Part shown: one piece after another, positions 6,346-6,501 of the stretch
How the letters are laid out: each line of letters starts with the position of its first letter
Position numbering within the stretch: the first letter of the stretch is position 1
DNA from: Paracoccaceae bacterium
GTDB taxonomy: Bacteria > Pseudomonadota > Alphaproteobacteria > Rhodobacterales > Rhodobacteraceae
Reading direction: 5' to 3'
DNA length: 6,501 bases
NCBI GenBank assembly: GCA_015487255.1
Contig: WFQA01000197.1
Location: 1 to 6,501, forward strand
The notes under the pieces: model-generated
What the model was told of the DNA's origin: nothing
Seen by the model: only the letters and a program-made list of their open reading frames with translations
The model's database searches: none
Position numbers and translations under genes: made by a program

Positions 6346-6501
6346 CCTTGGGAACCTCTGATCAACAGGCTGCTGAGATCCTTGGCCGCATAAGGGTGCC
6401 CAGCTGGTGTTAGAATGCACGCTGGCTGGCTCTTTGAGACCGGTTTTGCGGCTTTATTCCCCCCAATTTCGGTGTTTCAGACAGACACCGCCCGCAATCG
6501 T
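6346..6501. other. non-coding 3' flank of zapE, function unknown
   Basis: No supportable gene. The minus strand is open for 44 codons (6476-6345, stop overlapping the zapE stop) but has no ATG or GTG start in frame and no ribosome site. The sequence beginning GGGAACCTCTGATC at about 6350 vaguely recalls an insertion-sequence end, but no transposase or matching terminal repeat is in the window, so this is only a suspicion. An intrinsic terminator for zapE is not obvious. Confidence 0.35.
6470..6490. repeat. short inverted repeat (hairpin)
   Basis: CGGTGT (6470-6475) pairs with ACACCG (6485-6490), extended inward by a wobble and one more pair to leave a 5-nt loop. No T-run follows on either side within the window, so it is not clearly a terminator. 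It could be an operator for a gene beyond the window. Confidence 0.4.

Noticed and set aside
1..6501. CRISPR arrays, phage genes, toxin-antitoxin or defence genes
   Set aside because: No regularly spaced direct repeats and no recognisable proteins of these kinds on either strand.

Overview
The window reads as ordinary chromosome from an alphaproteobacterium, most likely Rhodobacterales-like. The basis is moderate-to-high GC coding bias, a topoisomerase I with alphaproteobacterial-style C-terminal repeats and a Lys/Ala tail, and a ZapE/AFG1 ATPase whose wording resembles Rhodobacterales homologues. The taxonomic call rests on remembered family resemblance, not on a search.

Layout. On the minus strand are a tRNA-Thr(UGU) gene (3-78, CCA encoded) and, after about 260 bp of apparently non-coding DNA, topA (341-3028), encoding an 895-residue type IA DNA topoisomerase I. 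Divergent from topA, across a 250-bp spacer with a strongly AT-rich centre, is a sulfide:quinone oxidoreductase gene on the plus strand (3280-4554) with all three redox/catalytic cysteines. It is closed by a strong hairpin terminator (4575-4603). A second, looser stem-loop (4622-4661) lies just upstream of a two-gene plus-strand cluster: a DUF1697 protein (4687-5199) and, 36 bp later, a ZapE/AFG1-type AAA+ ATPase (5236-6345). The last 156 bp (6346-6501) hold no gene I can support.

How the parts work together. topA and tRNA-Thr are housekeeping genes. The sulfide:quinone oxidoreductase feeds electrons from sulfide into the quinone pool and looks like a stand-alone transcription unit, with its own leader and terminator and no partner genes (persulfide dioxygenase, rhodanese, ArsR-type sensor) in view. 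DUF1697-zapE may be co-transcribed, but no functional link is evident.

I found no clearly new biological system. The most interesting parts are the compact topA/sqr divergent control region, a possible seven-codon Cys-containing leader ORF ahead of sqr, and the unexplained stem-loop ahead of the DUF1697 gene. Three start codons differ from the longest open frames: topA at 3028, sqr at 3280 and the DUF1697 gene at 4687.
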